Below, piece after piece: positions 1 through 8,934 of a DNA stretch of 64,000 bases (the first letter of the stretch is position 1; every line of letters begins with the position of its first letter). Source of the DNA: Bacillus sp. AFS073361 (lineage in GTDB: Bacteria; Bacillota; Bacilli; Bacillales; Cytobacillaceae); contig NZ_NUZU01000013.1 of NCBI RefSeq assembly GCF_002567005.1, positions 155,721 through 219,720 of the forward strand, given 5' to 3'. The notes under the pieces were generated by a model. The model was not told the origin of the DNA. It did not search any database and was given only the letters and a program-made list of their open reading frames with translations. The position numbers were made by a program, and so were the translations under genes.

Positions 1-74
1 CCCGCAGGAGTCTTCGTGCCTTCCACTCCAATCAACAGAGTGTTAAAATTAATTTTTAACACAGCCAATTAAAT

Positions 75-100
75 AAAAAAGAGCCAAACGGCTCTTTTTT
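75..100 (-). terminator. Terminator of glcF
   Basis: GAGCC-AAAC-GGCTC stem flanked by A6 and T6, so it can work in both directions. It lies just beyond the stop codon of glcF on the minus strand. Confidence 0.8.
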
Positions 101-101
101 A

Positions 102-1427
102 CTATGCCTTCACTGCCTCTAATAAGAGGTCAACGATATGAACACCTCGCATTTTCTCGGAGAGTCCTTCCTTTTCAATCCCAACTTTTACTTGTAATAA
201 GCAGCCAGGGTTAGTAGTAACAATTGTGGAAGCGTGGGTATTTTTTGCTTGGACCATTTTGTAATCAAGCATTTTCATTGACATTTCTGATTCGATAATA
301 TTGTATATACCGGCCGAACCGCAGCAACGGTCTGCATCATTCATTTCAACATATTTAGCTCCTTTAATGGACTGCAGAAGGAGCCTAGGGGCAGATGCAG
401 TTTTCATCACATTTCTTAAATGACAAGAATCCTGATAAGTAATTATCTGAGGTGGGAGCTCTAATTTTACCCTTTCATGGAAGTTAACTGAAACTAAAAT
501 TTCATTTACATCTTGAATTTTTTCGGTAAACTTCTTAGCTCGGTCACTCCACTCTGGGTCTTCTTTTAATAAGTGATCATATCCAAGTAAGAATGCACCA
601 CAACCGCCGGCATTCGTAATGATAAAATCAACATTTAAATCCTCAAATGCTTTGATATTTCTCTTGGCAAGATCTTTTGAACTCCCTTTTTCACCATAAT
701 GACCGTGCAGGGCACCACAACAGGTTTGCTCCTCAGGAATAACAATTTCACAACCAGCCAGTTGGAGTAATTTGATGGTAGCATCATTTGTTTTCATAAA
801 CATGGAGTCCATCAAACAGCCGCTAAAGAAGGCAACTCGGTGTGTTTGTTTTCCAATTGGTTCTGCATGAACCGGTCTATTTTTCAGTTCTTTCATCGTT
901 GAAACTGGAGGAAGTATTTTTTCCATTAAGGTTAAATGCTCAGGCAACATACCTAAAAATCCAATTTTTCTCGCCATAGTTTGTAAGCCAGAACGTTGGT
1001 AAAACCCAATTAACCCTGTCACATTTTTCATTCGTTTTGGATGTGGGAACAATCCTTCGAAAACTGTTTTTCGAACGATGCTAGTCGATAGTGAGTATTT
1101 CTTATTCTGACTGACAATATCACGTGCTTCTTCAAGCAAATGACCATACTTTACTCCAGATGGGCAAACAGTTTCACATGCCACGCAGCCAAGACATAGG
1201 TTAAGCGAACGCTCAAAGTCTTCATCCGGTTCAATTAAACCATCGGTAACAGCCTTCATTAAGGCGATTCTGCCCCGCGGGGAATGTGATTCTTTATAGC
1301 CTGATTCAATATATGTGGGACACGCGGGTAAACAAAAACCACAGCGCATACAATTTAATAATTCATCTTCATTCATTCTGACTTTAAACTGTTCTTGGAT
1401 GATTTCTTTTTCTTTCACTGTTGTCAT
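102..1427 (-). CDS. glcF: Glycolate oxidase iron-sulfur subunit
   Basis: 441 aa. Iron-sulfur subunit of glycolate oxidase, which passes electrons from the flavin subunit toward the respiratory chain. Two 4Fe-4S motifs are visible at the N-terminus: C26, C29, C32, C36 (CMRCGFCLPACP) and C78, C81, C84, C88 (CLGCVACETVCP). Two cysteine-rich CCG domains follow (CCGALHGHYG in the middle, CCGSAG near the C-terminus), the heterodisulfide-reductase-type architecture of GlcF and LutA. Its start overlaps the glcD stop (ATGA), so the two are translationally coupled. Upstream cdaR points to glycolate or a related 2-hydroxy acid. It could serve another short 2-hydroxy acid, but the pairing with GlcD and CdaR is the usual glycolate set. 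Confidence 0.9.
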   Translation of the reverse strand: MTTVKEKEIIQEQFKVRMNEDELLNCMRCGFCLPACPTYIESGYKESHSPRGRIALMKAVTDGLIEPDEDFERSLNLCLGCVACETVCPSGVKYGHLLEEARDIVSQNKKYSLSTSIVRKTVFEGLFPHPKRMKNVTGLIGFYQRSGLQTMARKIGFLGMLPEHLTLMEKILPPVSTMKELKNRPVHAEPIGKQTHRVAFFSGCLMDSMFMKTNDATIKLLQLAGCEIVIPEEQTCCGALHGHYGEKGSSKDLAKRNIKAFEDLNVDFIITNAGGCGAFLLGYDHLLKEDPEWSDRAKKFTEKIQDVNEILVSVNFHERVKLELPPQIITYQDSCHLRNVMKTASAPRLLLQSIKGAKYVEMNDADRCCGSAGIYNIIESEMSMKMLDYKMVQAKNTHASTIVTTNPGCLLQVKVGIEKEGLSEKMRGVHIVDLLLEAVKA

Positions 1428-2887
1428 TTTGAAACCACCATTTGTTTTTTGTCGTCTGCTGCGAAAACTGTTCCCTGGCCAGAAACTACCACGCGCTTCC
1501 TATAACTTTTTGCAAAAACCTTACCCGGATTCATGATATTATTTGGATCCAAAGCAAGTTTAATGGCTTTCATCACGGCAATTCCTTCTTTACCCAGTTT
1601 CCATTCAAGATACGGTGCTTTCATAACTCCGACACCATGCTCACCTGTAATGGTTCCGCCAAGTTCCACTGCTCTTTCAAAGATTTCTGCAAAAGCCATC
1701 TCGACACGTTCCATTTCTTCGTGATTTCTTGCATCCGTTGGGCATGTAGGATGGAGATTTCCATCACCTGCATGGCCAAAGGTACAAATTTGCAGATTGT
1801 ATTTGTCAGCAATGTTATTAATTGCGTTTACCATTTTCGCTATTTCTGACCTTGGGACAGTAGCATCTTCAAGTACAGTAGTTGGCTTGAGTCGTGCAAG
1901 TGCAGAAAGTGCTGTGCGCCTTGCAGCAGCTAAGGCTAACGCTTCTTCTTCTGAAGATGCTACTTGAACGGAGACGGCACCTTCCTGCTTACAAACCTTG
2001 ATGATTTTTTCAATATCACGTTCGACGACCTCAGGTGAGCCATCTTGTTCAATTAATAAAACTGCTTGAACGTCTGTAGGTAATCCAATTTGAGAATAGT
2101 CTTCGACTACTCTGATCGTAGGTTGATCTAGGAACTCAAGTGTGACAGGTATAATTTTATTGGCAATAATTTTGGAAACAGATTTTGCTGCAGCTTCTAG
2201 ATCCTGATACAAGGCTAGCATCGTTTTCTTAGTTTCAGGCATGGGGATAAGCTTTAAAATTGCTTCAGTGATGATCCCAAGAGTTCCTTCTGAACCTACC
2301 ATTAACCGGGTAAGATCATACCCTGCGACATCCTTTGCCAGTTTTCCACCTGTTCTTACGATATCCCCGTTTGGCATGACAACCTCAAGACCAATCACAT
2401 AATCCCGGGTGACTCCATATTTAAGTCCACGTAATCCACCAGAGTTTTCGTTAATGGCTCCACCAATCGTGGCAATTTTCATTGAACCTGGATCGGGTGG
2501 ATAAAAAAGTCCTTTTGCCGAAGCAGCATTAGCGACATCCAGGCATATGACCCCTGGCTGGACAGTAATCGTTAAATTCTCTTCATCTAAGTCAACAATA
2601 CTGTTCATATGCTTGAAAAGAATAACTACGCCACCCTCAGTTGGGCATGTGCCTCCACAAAGATTTGTCCCGGAACCTCTCGGTACAATAGGCACTTTAT
2701 TTTCATTACATACCTTAACAACTTCTGAAACTTCCTTTGTATTCCTTGGGCTGACAACCGCATCCGGCATTGCCTGCAAGTTTGGGGTTGAATCATAGGA
2801 ATAAACAAGTCTTTCGGTTTTGGCATCATCAAAATTTTCCCTTGAAACAATGCTGATTAATTTGTCTTTTACTACTTTGGAAAGCAT
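1424..2887 (-). CDS. glcD: Glycolate oxidase FAD subunit
   Basis: 487 aa from the chosen ATG, which has GGAGGAAACAGC directly upstream; an in-frame ATG nine codons earlier lacks such a site. FAD-linked oxidase of the GlcD/D-lactate dehydrogenase family. The N-terminal FAD-binding domain shows PRGSGTNLCGGT and GGAINENSGG. The C-terminal oxidase domain shows TFGHAGDGNLHPT and the GEHGVG signature. It oxidises glycolate to glyoxylate with GlcF as electron acceptor; D-lactate is a plausible second substrate for this family. It is the first gene of the two-gene glcDF unit and lies downstream of the regulator cdaR on the same strand, as in the B. subtilis ysfB-glcD-glcF locus. Confidence 0.9.
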   Translation of the reverse strand: MLSKVVKDKLISIVSRENFDDAKTERLVYSYDSTPNLQAMPDAVVSPRNTKEVSEVVKVCNENKVPIVPRGSGTNLCGGTCPTEGGVVILFKHMNSIVDLDEENLTITVQPGVICLDVANAASAKGLFYPPDPGSMKIATIGGAINENSGGLRGLKYGVTRDYVIGLEVVMPNGDIVRTGGKLAKDVAGYDLTRLMVGSEGTLGIITEAILKLIPMPETKKTMLALYQDLEAAAKSVSKIIANKIIPVTLEFLDQPTIRVVEDYSQIGLPTDVQAVLLIEQDGSPEVVERDIEKIIKVCKQEGAVSVQVASSEEEALALAAARRTALSALARLKPTTVLEDATVPRSEIAKMVNAINNIADKYNLQICTFGHAGDGNLHPTCPTDARNHEEMERVEMAFAEIFERAVELGGTITGEHGVGVMKAPYLEWKLGKEGIAVMKAIKLALDPNNIMNPGKVFAKSYRKRVVVSGQGTVFAADDKKQMVVSK

Positions 2888-2961
2888 GCTGTTTCCTCCA
2901 TTCACTTCATTCACTGAATACGCCTACAAGGTAAATGTGTTTTTATGTTCTAAATTAAGTA

Positions 2962-2985
2962 TAAAAAAAACAGGCATCTGCCTGC
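2962..2985 (-). terminator. Terminator of cdaR
   Basis: CAGGC-ATCT-GCCTG stem with a run of eight T on the minus strand, between cdaR and glcD. It suggests glcDF has its own promoter in the short gap before glcD. Confidence 0.7.
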
Positions 2986-3008
2986 TATGGATAAACATCT
3001 AATAAAAC

Positions 3009-4136
3009 TCAATAATATTTTTTGATTTTTGTTTGTTCATCCAAAAAGAGAATGCCAAGATACAATGTAACTAAATCATGGATATTATTAGGGGTTAATT
3101 GTGTTAATTCCTCAACTTTTTTTAAACGATAGTGGAGGGTATTGATATGTATATGTAAGGTATTCGATGTGTTCTTCAACGAATGATTTTGCTTAAATAA
3201 TTCTTTAATGGTTTCTAATAGTTCTGTTTCCTTCAAAAGGGGTCCAATGGTTCTTGTAATAAAATCAGCTTTGGTTTTGGGATTAATTTCTTCAGAAATC
3301 ATTTCAAGAGTCAAATCTTCATCGAAAATAATCGAGGTATTTAACTTTGCTATGTTCAAAGATCTTTCAGCTTGTCGATAGGAATCACTAATTTCCTGAG
3401 AATCCGTTGCCTGACCAACACCAGCAATCGCTTGAATCCCGAACTTGTTTGTCAAGAATTGAAAAAAATGCTGTAAACGTCTCTCAATACTCTCCCGTGT
3501 AGGTCGATTAGAGCAATTTATGAGTAATACTATCCTATCATTGCCAGACCTAGCGACAACTTCTTTTGCATTTTGCTGAAACCTATTAAAAATCATTGTC
3601 CAACTATCCCTCGAAAGTGGTACGTTTAACCCGATAAATTCAATAATTACAACCAATCTTTTGACTGTTATGTCAATTGATAGAAGCTTAGCTCGGTCTA
3701 AGAAAGAGTAATTCCACTCTTTGGCTTGGACCCAATCCATTATGAATGATTCTAATGCTCGCGTATGCCATTCAAACTGTTCGGCATAATAATTTTCACT
3801 AATAAGGAGTTCAGTCATTTTTCGGATTACTTCACCAAAAGGGGTAACTTTATTTGGTTCCCCAGTAATTCCAATTACTCCAATCACATCATGTTGAAAG
3901 AAAATCGGTAAATTAATCCCAGCTTTTACACCAGTTAACTTTAATTGGTCTTCATGTGTAATGATCATCTTTCTTTTTTGTTGTAATGCAATCAAAGCTC
4001 CTTCATGGAAAGACCCTACTCGATCGAAGTCAGTGCTTGCAATGATATAGCCTTCCGTGTTTACAACAATAATATCTTCACCAATTAACTTCTGGACTTC
4101 TTTGACAATTTTTTCAGCTAATTCAGGTAATATCAA
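3009..4136 (-). CDS. cdaR: CdaR-family sugar-diacid/glycolate regulator
   Basis: 375 aa from a TTG start at 4136 that sits 7 nt after GGAGGT; the protein then begins ILPELAEKIV, as CdaR proteins do. Domain order: N-terminal sugar-diacid recognition (PAS-like) domain to about residue 135, a degenerate GGDEF-like middle, and a C-terminal PucR-type helix-turn-helix (HINTLHYRLKKVEEL). Family members activate glycerate, galactarate or glycolate genes when the small acid binds the N-terminal domain. It lies upstream of glcDF on the same strand with a terminator between, so it probably acts in trans on the glcD promoter. The reading frame can be extended to an in-frame TTG seven codons upstream, which has no good ribosome binding site. 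Confidence 0.85.
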   Translation of the reverse strand: MILPELAEKIVKEVQKLIGEDIIVVNTEGYIIASTDFDRVGSFHEGALIALQQKRKMIITHEDQLKLTGVKAGINLPIFFQHDVIGVIGITGEPNKVTPFGEVIRKMTELLISENYYAEQFEWHTRALESFIMDWVQAKEWNYSFLDRAKLLSIDITVKRLVVIIEFIGLNVPLSRDSWTMIFNRFQQNAKEVVARSGNDRIVLLINCSNRPTRESIERRLQHFFQFLTNKFGIQAIAGVGQATDSQEISDSYRQAERSLNIAKLNTSIIFDEDLTLEMISEEINPKTKADFITRTIGPLLKETELLETIKELFKQNHSLKNTSNTLHIHINTLHYRLKKVEELTQLTPNNIHDLVTLYLGILFLDEQTKIKKYY

Positions 4137-4196
4137 GGGTGACACCTCCAAGAACAACTGCTTCTATTATAGCAGTGTTTGCCTGAAGGTTGTTTG

Positions 4197-4228
4197 GTAA
4201 AAAAACTCTGGATGTGTCATCCAGAGTT
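4197..4228 (-). terminator. Terminator of the DUF3905 gene
   Basis: Perfect ten-base stem ACTCTGGATG / CATCCAGAGT with a three-base loop, followed on the minus strand by a T run. Confidence 0.8.
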
Positions 4229-4245
4229 TGGTAAAAATGATGAAC

Positions 4246-4599
4246 TTAATCACTTCCTTGACTTACATCTTTTGAAGGATGCATAAAAGGATATGCTTGC
4301 GGTTTCTTTTTACTTTCCAATAAATCTCGGTTTTCACTTGTGTTCCAGCCAATATCATTAGTCGGATGAACCCATTTATCTCCCGCCATAATCGAAGGGT
4401 CTGTATCTTTTGTCCAGTTCTCTAGAGGAGAATTAGGCGAGGCATAAATACTATCACCAATCGTAACACCATGTTCATTAACAAAGGGAGGCTCCATTTT
4501 TATTCCAGTACCCTCAAAGCTAGGGGCACTGATTTGATGAGGCATGGTTTCATTCAAGCTTACTGGCTCGGCAGACTGTGTATTTTTCGTTTTTTTCAT
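4246..4599 (-). CDS. DUF3905 domain protein, probably spore-associated
   Basis: 117 aa from the ATG ten bases after AGGAG; a TTG two codons earlier is an alternative. Hydrophilic, with no signal peptide or membrane segment. It is rich in Asn, Pro and Trp, with conserved-looking blocks WTKDTDPSIMAGDKWVHPTND and PQAYPFMHPSKDV. This layout matches DUF3905, a family restricted to endospore formers with no assigned biochemistry. It is transcribed divergently from two tiny genes that carry germination-protease-like sites, which fits a sporulation role. The spore assignment rests on family distribution and neighbours, not on an identified activity. Confidence 0.7.
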   Translation of the reverse strand: MKKTKNTQSAEPVSLNETMPHQISAPSFEGTGIKMEPPFVNEHGVTIGDSIYASPNSPLENWTKDTDPSIMAGDKWVHPTNDIGWNTSENRDLLESKKKPQAYPFMHPSKDVSQGSD

Positions 4600-4678
4600 T
4601 TTCAAATCACTCCTGTTTTTTCTTTATTTTCTTCGAGTAGAGCAAATTTATTTATGAAAAAAAAGGAAAGGAATGATT

Positions 4679-4703
4679 ACCTTTAGTTTGTTCAAAACTA
4701 AGG
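4679..4703. other. Hairpin upstream of a small spore-type gene
   Basis: ACCTTTAGTTT and AAACTAAGGT form a ten-base stem with one bulged T, 37 nt before the ATG at 4740. There is no T run, so it is more likely a leader structure or operator than a terminator. Confidence 0.35.
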
Positions 4704-4739
4704 TAGTAAGGTTAAACTATTTTCTGGGAGGATTATTTG

Positions 4740-4901
4740 ATGGCAAAACGTAAAGCAGAATTTGATGCAGTGGAAAAATATACAAAAACACCTCATAAAA
4801 ATGTTCAAGAAAGTGAATTTTCAGCGGAATTCACTGATAATAACAATGCGATAAGATTTCAAAATCGAAATTCAAAACTAGGGAAAAAGGGAAGAAGTTA
4901 A
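4740..4901 (+). CDS. Small spore-type protein with a GPR-like site
   Basis: 53 aa, ATG preceded by GGGAGG. Very hydrophilic, Lys-, Asn- and Glu-rich, no Cys or Trp. It contains SEFSAEF (residues 25-31), very close to the sequence (T/S)-E-(F/I)-A-S-E-F that the germination protease GPR recognises in small acid-soluble spore proteins. It ends in a basic tail (KLGKKGRS). The stop overlaps the next start (TAATG), giving a two-gene unit with the gene at 4901. Best reading: a minor, single-site, gamma-like SASP used as an amino-acid reserve. I cannot match it to a named B. subtilis SASP. Confidence 0.65.
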   Translation: MAKRKAEFDAVEKYTKTPHKNVQESEFSAEFTDNNNAIRFQNRNSKLGKKGRS

Positions 4902-5038
4902 TGAAAAGCCGCCGTAAAACCCCACCACGTATTCCTACTGAAGAATTCAGCATCGAATTTGGCGATGTTAACGGCACAAAATTATATGACATTATGCAGG
5001 TGACACAAAAAGAGAAGAAAAATAATAAAAAGAAATAA
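4901..5038 (+). CDS. Small basic spore-type protein, partner of the preceding gene
   Basis: 45 aa, start overlapping the stop of the gene before (TAATG), so translation is probably coupled. It has a basic N-terminus (MKSRRKTPP), a central TEEFSIEFGD and a basic Asn/Lys tail. EEFSIEF again resembles the GPR recognition heptapeptide, with Glu in place of the leading Thr/Ser. Its small size, charge pattern and coupling to the preceding gene point to a spore-core protein. It may instead be a coat or uncharacterised small spore protein. Confidence 0.6.
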   Translation: MKSRRKTPPRIPTEEFSIEFGDVNGTKLYDIMQVTQKEKKNNKKK

Positions 5039-5061
5039 GCCGGCAACGCCGGCTTGTTATT
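5037..5061 (+). terminator. Terminator of the small spore-protein pair
   Basis: AGCCGGC-AAC-GCCGGCT stem followed by TGTTATTTTT. It also sits at the end of the convergent radical SAM gene. Confidence 0.75.
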
Positions 5062-6802
5062 TTTCTAAATATGAAAAAATCTGTGTACCACTGTTCATGG
5101 GGTCAAAATAAGCTAAAAGACATGAAGGATGTTTAAAAATCTTCCCGCTTGTTAGGAATTCTGATAAATCAAAGGTGAGTTCTTCAAGCATCGTATGTTT
5201 ATACAATTCTTTTTCATCGAGGCCAAGATCAACAAACGAATCCCCTAAAATAGACGGATGTTCGGAAATTTGTTTGTAAATTTGTGTTCTTTTTTCCTTA
5301 TTAAAGCTTGCTTCCCACCAAGGTTTTCTTGGTTTGAATTTGTGCTTCAAAAAGTAATCATACTTCATTAGCCCAACAATAACATCAAGCTCGGCAACAT
5401 CCTGGTGTTCTAAAAAGGTATACAGTCTACGGAATAAATCTTCAAGTTGATGACCAATTCTGGACCAGCCTTGGCTTTCCCAGAAAGAACCAAATTCTTG
5501 AAAGAAGTCAAACGGTGAAGGAAATACATTGGTTATTAAATATTCCACAGTTGCATCCATCCGATGGTCATTCCAGTATTTTTCCAACACATCCTCAACC
5601 TGCTTAATTCTAACAATATCGTCGAAAGAGAGGACGTTGTTGCTTAAGATTTCATAGGGAGAATGATCCATATATATATATTTATGGTGATCTGCCCGAA
5701 GCCTTACTCCTGTGCCTCTGAGCATTTTTAGAAAACCTAATTGCAGCTCTTCCGGACGGAGCTCAAATACATCATTGAAAGTCTTTCGAAAGGAAGCGTA
5801 ATCTTCTTCAGGTAAACCAGCTATTAAATCAAGATGCTGGTCTATTTTCCTACCTTCTTTTACCATTGAGACTGTCCTTGTCAGTTTCGAAAAATTTTGT
5901 TTTCGCATCACCAGTTCATTGGTAAAGTCATTGGTGGATTGAACACCGATTTCAAAGCGGAAAAGACCTTTAGGAGCTTCTTGATTAAGAAATTCAATTA
6001 CTTCAGGACGCATAATATCTGCTGTAATTTCAAACTGAAAGACGGTTCCAGGAAGATGTTCATCAATTAAGAAACGAAACATTTCCATAGCATAACTCCT
6101 GCTAATATTAAAGGTACGATCGACAAACTTAATTGTTTTTGCCCCATTAGCCATTAAATAGCGTATATCTTCTTTAATTTTTTCACGGTCAAAGTATCGG
6201 ACACCCACCTCAATCGATGACAAGCAAAATTGACAGCTGAATGGACAACCACGGCTAGTCTCAATATAGGTGACTCGTTTGCCTAAATTGGCGATATCTT
6301 CAGGGAAACGATAGGGTGAAGGTAATTCCTTTAAGTCCAACTTATTCATTTGGGGAGTAATGACTATTTGCTGATTCTCACGTAAGGCAATTCCAGGTAC
6401 TTTTTTAAAGTTATGATTATTTTGGATTTCAGTTAGTAACTGTTTAAAGGTTTGTTCACCTTCACCCATAACAATAAAGTCCACCTCAGGTACTTTTTCC
6501 ATCCATTCACGTGTGTCATAAGTAACCTCAGGTCCGCCTAGAACAATAACTAGCGATGGGTCCACTTTTTTTAACAGATTCACCACTTTAATGGTTTCTT
6601 CAATGTTCCAGATATAACAGCTAAATCCAATCACCTTCGGTTTCTGTTGATAGAGATCTGTCACAATATTTAAAATAGGGTCCTTTATGGTATATTCCTT
6701 GATTTGTATATTAAAATCTGGTGCTGCATAAGCCTTTAGGCAGCGAATCGCTAGGTTGGTATGAATAAACTTAGCATTCAGGGTTGAACAAATAACATTC
6801 AT
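5057..6802 (-). CDS. B12-binding radical SAM protein with DUF4080
   Basis: 581 aa from the ATG at 6802, which has AAGGAGT eight bases upstream; the frame can be read 29 codons further but without a ribosome binding site. Domain order: N-terminal cobalamin-binding Rossmann domain (about 1-140, with GFSCYIWNIEET and VLGGPEVTYD), a radical SAM TIM barrel with the 4Fe-4S motif CPFSCQFC (about residues 187-194), and a C-terminal DUF4080 region of about 200 aa. Family members use cobalamin and S-adenosylmethionine for methyl transfer or rearrangement; this subgroup has no known substrate. It is monocistronic between spore genes and lutP, and no neighbour suggests a substrate or precursor peptide. 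Confidence 0.8.
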   Translation of the reverse strand: MNVICSTLNAKFIHTNLAIRCLKAYAAPDFNIQIKEYTIKDPILNIVTDLYQQKPKVIGFSCYIWNIEETIKVVNLLKKVDPSLVIVLGGPEVTYDTREWMEKVPEVDFIVMGEGEQTFKQLLTEIQNNHNFKKVPGIALRENQQIVITPQMNKLDLKELPSPYRFPEDIANLGKRVTYIETSRGCPFSCQFCLSSIEVGVRYFDREKIKEDIRYLMANGAKTIKFVDRTFNISRSYAMEMFRFLIDEHLPGTVFQFEITADIMRPEVIEFLNQEAPKGLFRFEIGVQSTNDFTNELVMRKQNFSKLTRTVSMVKEGRKIDQHLDLIAGLPEEDYASFRKTFNDVFELRPEELQLGFLKMLRGTGVRLRADHHKYIYMDHSPYEILSNNVLSFDDIVRIKQVEDVLEKYWNDHRMDATVEYLITNVFPSPFDFFQEFGSFWESQGWSRIGHQLEDLFRRLYTFLEHQDVAELDVIVGLMKYDYFLKHKFKPRKPWWEASFNKEKRTQIYKQISEHPSILGDSFVDLGLDEKELYKHTMLEELTFDLSEFLTSGKIFKHPSCLLAYFDPMNSGTQIFSYLEK

Positions 6803-6877
6803 ATAAAAACTCCTTTGCATAAATGAAAACAATATTTTATTATAGCCTAGTTTAGAGAAAAAAAGAAGCAAACGATA

Positions 6878-6908
6878 CAAAAGACCCATGCCGGTTTGGC
6901 ATGGGTCT
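6878..6908 (-). terminator. Terminator of lutP
   Basis: AGACCCATGCC and GGCATGGGTCT form an 11-bp stem, with TTTTG following on the minus strand. Confidence 0.8.
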
Positions 6909-6921
6909 TACAAAATAATTA

Positions 6922-8613
6922 TTAAGGAATCATAAAACTGAGGTAATGACTCTGAACAAAGGTCATTATTCCAATAATTATTACTAAGAAGAAGCTGTGT
7001 TTGATTGTGAAGCGGAACAGTTCGGATTCTTTACCTGCAAGTCCAACAGCGGCACAGGCAACAGCTATTGATTGTGGTGAAATCATTTTTCCGGTTACTC
7101 CGCCGGAAGAGTTAGCTGCCAGAGCTAACACCGGATCCATACCAATAGAAGTCGCAGTGATTTTTTGGAGGTTACCGAATAATAAGTTTGCAGAAGTATC
7201 GGACCCAGTAATAAACACTCCAAGCCAGCCAAGGAAAGGTGAGAAAAACGGAAATAGTAATGAACCTGTTTTGGCAAGTGTCATTCCAAGAGTAGTACTC
7301 ATTCCAGATGCATTTGTAACATAGGCAAAACCAACAACAGCAGCAATTGTAATGACTGGATATTTTAATTCATTGATGGTTTCGCCAAAAGTAATAGCCC
7401 AATTTTTCCAAGAGATGCCGACGATGAATTTTGTTAAAATTGCTGCGATTAAGATTGCTGTACCGGCTGCTCCAAGAAGTTCCAATTTATATATTGCTGG
7501 GATTGGAGCTCCTGCGGTGTTAATGATTTTATTATTTATTAATGGCACATTTGGAATATATGTAAGTGCATGCCCAATCGAATTAACTGCTTTTAAGATG
7601 GCGTTTGCCCCCTCGTAATGACCAGTTAATGCAAGCTTAACGGTAGGAATACCCCATAATGTAATAATTGCTGTTAACAATAGGAAAGGTGACCAAGCCT
7701 TGAAAATTTGCCCTCCCGTATGTTTAACTTCTTGTGTTTTAAGTTTCCTTGCCGATGTAGCAGCAAGTTCTTGCTCAGAAGAAAATCGGAAGATTGTTTT
7801 TGGCTTCCAGAATTTTAAGAAGACAGCTAGTGCAAATAAGGAAACTAAAGCTGATAAGATATCGGGAAGTTCTGGTCCCATAAAGTTAGAGGTGAAAAAT
7901 TGAGTACCAGCAAATGCTACTCCTGATACGAGAATAGCTGGCATGACTTCTTTCGTTTTTTTCCAGCCAGCCATGATAAATACTAGATAGAATGGGATAA
8001 AGGCCGATAAAAATGGCAACTGGCGGCCTACCATTTTTGAGATCTCTGTTGCTGCAATACCAGTTGGCCCTTCCATGGCAATAATCGGTGCACCAATCGC
8101 TCCGAATGCAACAGGTGCAGTATTAGCAATTAGACAAAGCCCTGCAGCATATAAAGGATTAAATCCTAATCCTACCAAAAGAGCAGCGGAAATGGCAACA
8201 GGTGCACCAAAACCTGCGGCACCTTCAAGAAAAGCTCCAAAGGAAAACGCTACCAATAATGCTTGTAAACGGCGGTCCTCCGTAATAGAAACAACAGAGG
8301 TTCGAATAATATCAAATTGTCCAGTCTTTACAGTAAGTTTATACAGGAATACTGATGTAATGATAATCCAGCCAATCGGCAGTATTCCATATACAGCACC
8401 TTGTGAGGCCGACATAAATGCCATACCCGCAGGCATTTTATAGGCAAAAATAGCAATCACTAAGGCTATAGCAAGTGTAGATACTCCTGCAAGATAGCCT
8501 TTCATCCGTTTAATGGCTAAAGCCCAGAAAAAGTAAAGAATCGGAATTAGTGCAACAACAGCAGATAATGCGAGATTATCTCCCACTGCTGTAAAGTTTT
8601 GAGTAAATGTCAT
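6922..8613 (-). CDS. lutP: L-lactate permease
   Basis: 563 aa, the same length as B. subtilis LutP (YvfH). Very hydrophobic, with about a dozen membrane segments and the LctP-family blocks FLEGAAGFGAPVAISAALL, TGSDTSANLLFGNLQ and NSSGGVTGKMISPQSIAVA. It imports L-lactate, and probably glycolate, with protons. A G-rich ribosome binding site precedes the ATG. It is divergent from lutR, and the 321-bp region between holds the presumed LutR operator and a near-consensus cre. Transport of lactate feeds LutABC, encoded just beyond lutR. Confidence 0.92.
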   Translation of the reverse strand: MTFTQNFTAVGDNLALSAVVALIPILYFFWALAIKRMKGYLAGVSTLAIALVIAIFAYKMPAGMAFMSASQGAVYGILPIGWIIITSVFLYKLTVKTGQFDIIRTSVVSITEDRRLQALLVAFSFGAFLEGAAGFGAPVAISAALLVGLGFNPLYAAGLCLIANTAPVAFGAIGAPIIAMEGPTGIAATEISKMVGRQLPFLSAFIPFYLVFIMAGWKKTKEVMPAILVSGVAFAGTQFFTSNFMGPELPDILSALVSLFALAVFLKFWKPKTIFRFSSEQELAATSARKLKTQEVKHTGGQIFKAWSPFLLLTAIITLWGIPTVKLALTGHYEGANAILKAVNSIGHALTYIPNVPLINNKIINTAGAPIPAIYKLELLGAAGTAILIAAILTKFIVGISWKNWAITFGETINELKYPVITIAAVVGFAYVTNASGMSTTLGMTLAKTGSLLFPFFSPFLGWLGVFITGSDTSANLLFGNLQKITATSIGMDPVLALAANSSGGVTGKMISPQSIAVACAAVGLAGKESELFRFTIKHSFFLVIIIGIMTFVQSHYLSFMIP

Positions 8614-8934
8614 AATAGCTTAATCCCCCCGAATTAGCTTTTTTTGATTTTTTCTCCAAATAATAAAATCTACCCTCCTTTAAATTAGCAATCGCTTACA
8701 AATGGTGACAAGGTCATCAGATGACTAGATGTTTCTTGCTTCTAAAATGAATTATATGGACGAAATCGAAGAAATTCAATCTTTTTTTTAAAAATTTCCA
8801 TTATTAAATATTATTACGTAACGAATAGTGGAATCTTGTTTATAGTGATAATGTAGATTATATAGGCAGATTTTCGAGAAAAATGTATAATGAAAATGGA
8901 TCTAAGAAACAAATGCTTGTTAGGGGCTGGACCG
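8614..8934. promoter_or_regulatory. Divergent lutP/lutR control region
   Basis: 321 bp without a gene, AT-rich. It contains the operator at 8713-8725 and a cre-like site at 8687-8700 (TGTAAGCGATTGCT read toward lutP, one mismatch to TGWAARCGYTWNCW). I could not assign -35/-10 pairs with confidence. Confidence 0.6.
8713..8725. promoter_or_regulatory. Probable LutR operator 1
   Basis: GTCATCAGATGAC, a perfect palindrome around one central base. The identical 13 bases recur upstream of lutA at 9819-9831. Both places flank genes of the lactate module, and lutR (GntR/FadR family) lies between them. Confidence 0.75.

Noticed and set aside
1442-1849. Long frames opposite glcD and other conserved genes
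   Set aside because: They lie antisense to well-conserved genes, have no ribosome binding site and no recognisable protein pattern.
8890-8934. Upstream ATG of lutR
   Set aside because: No ribosome binding site; the GTG at 8935 has one and fits the family N-terminus.
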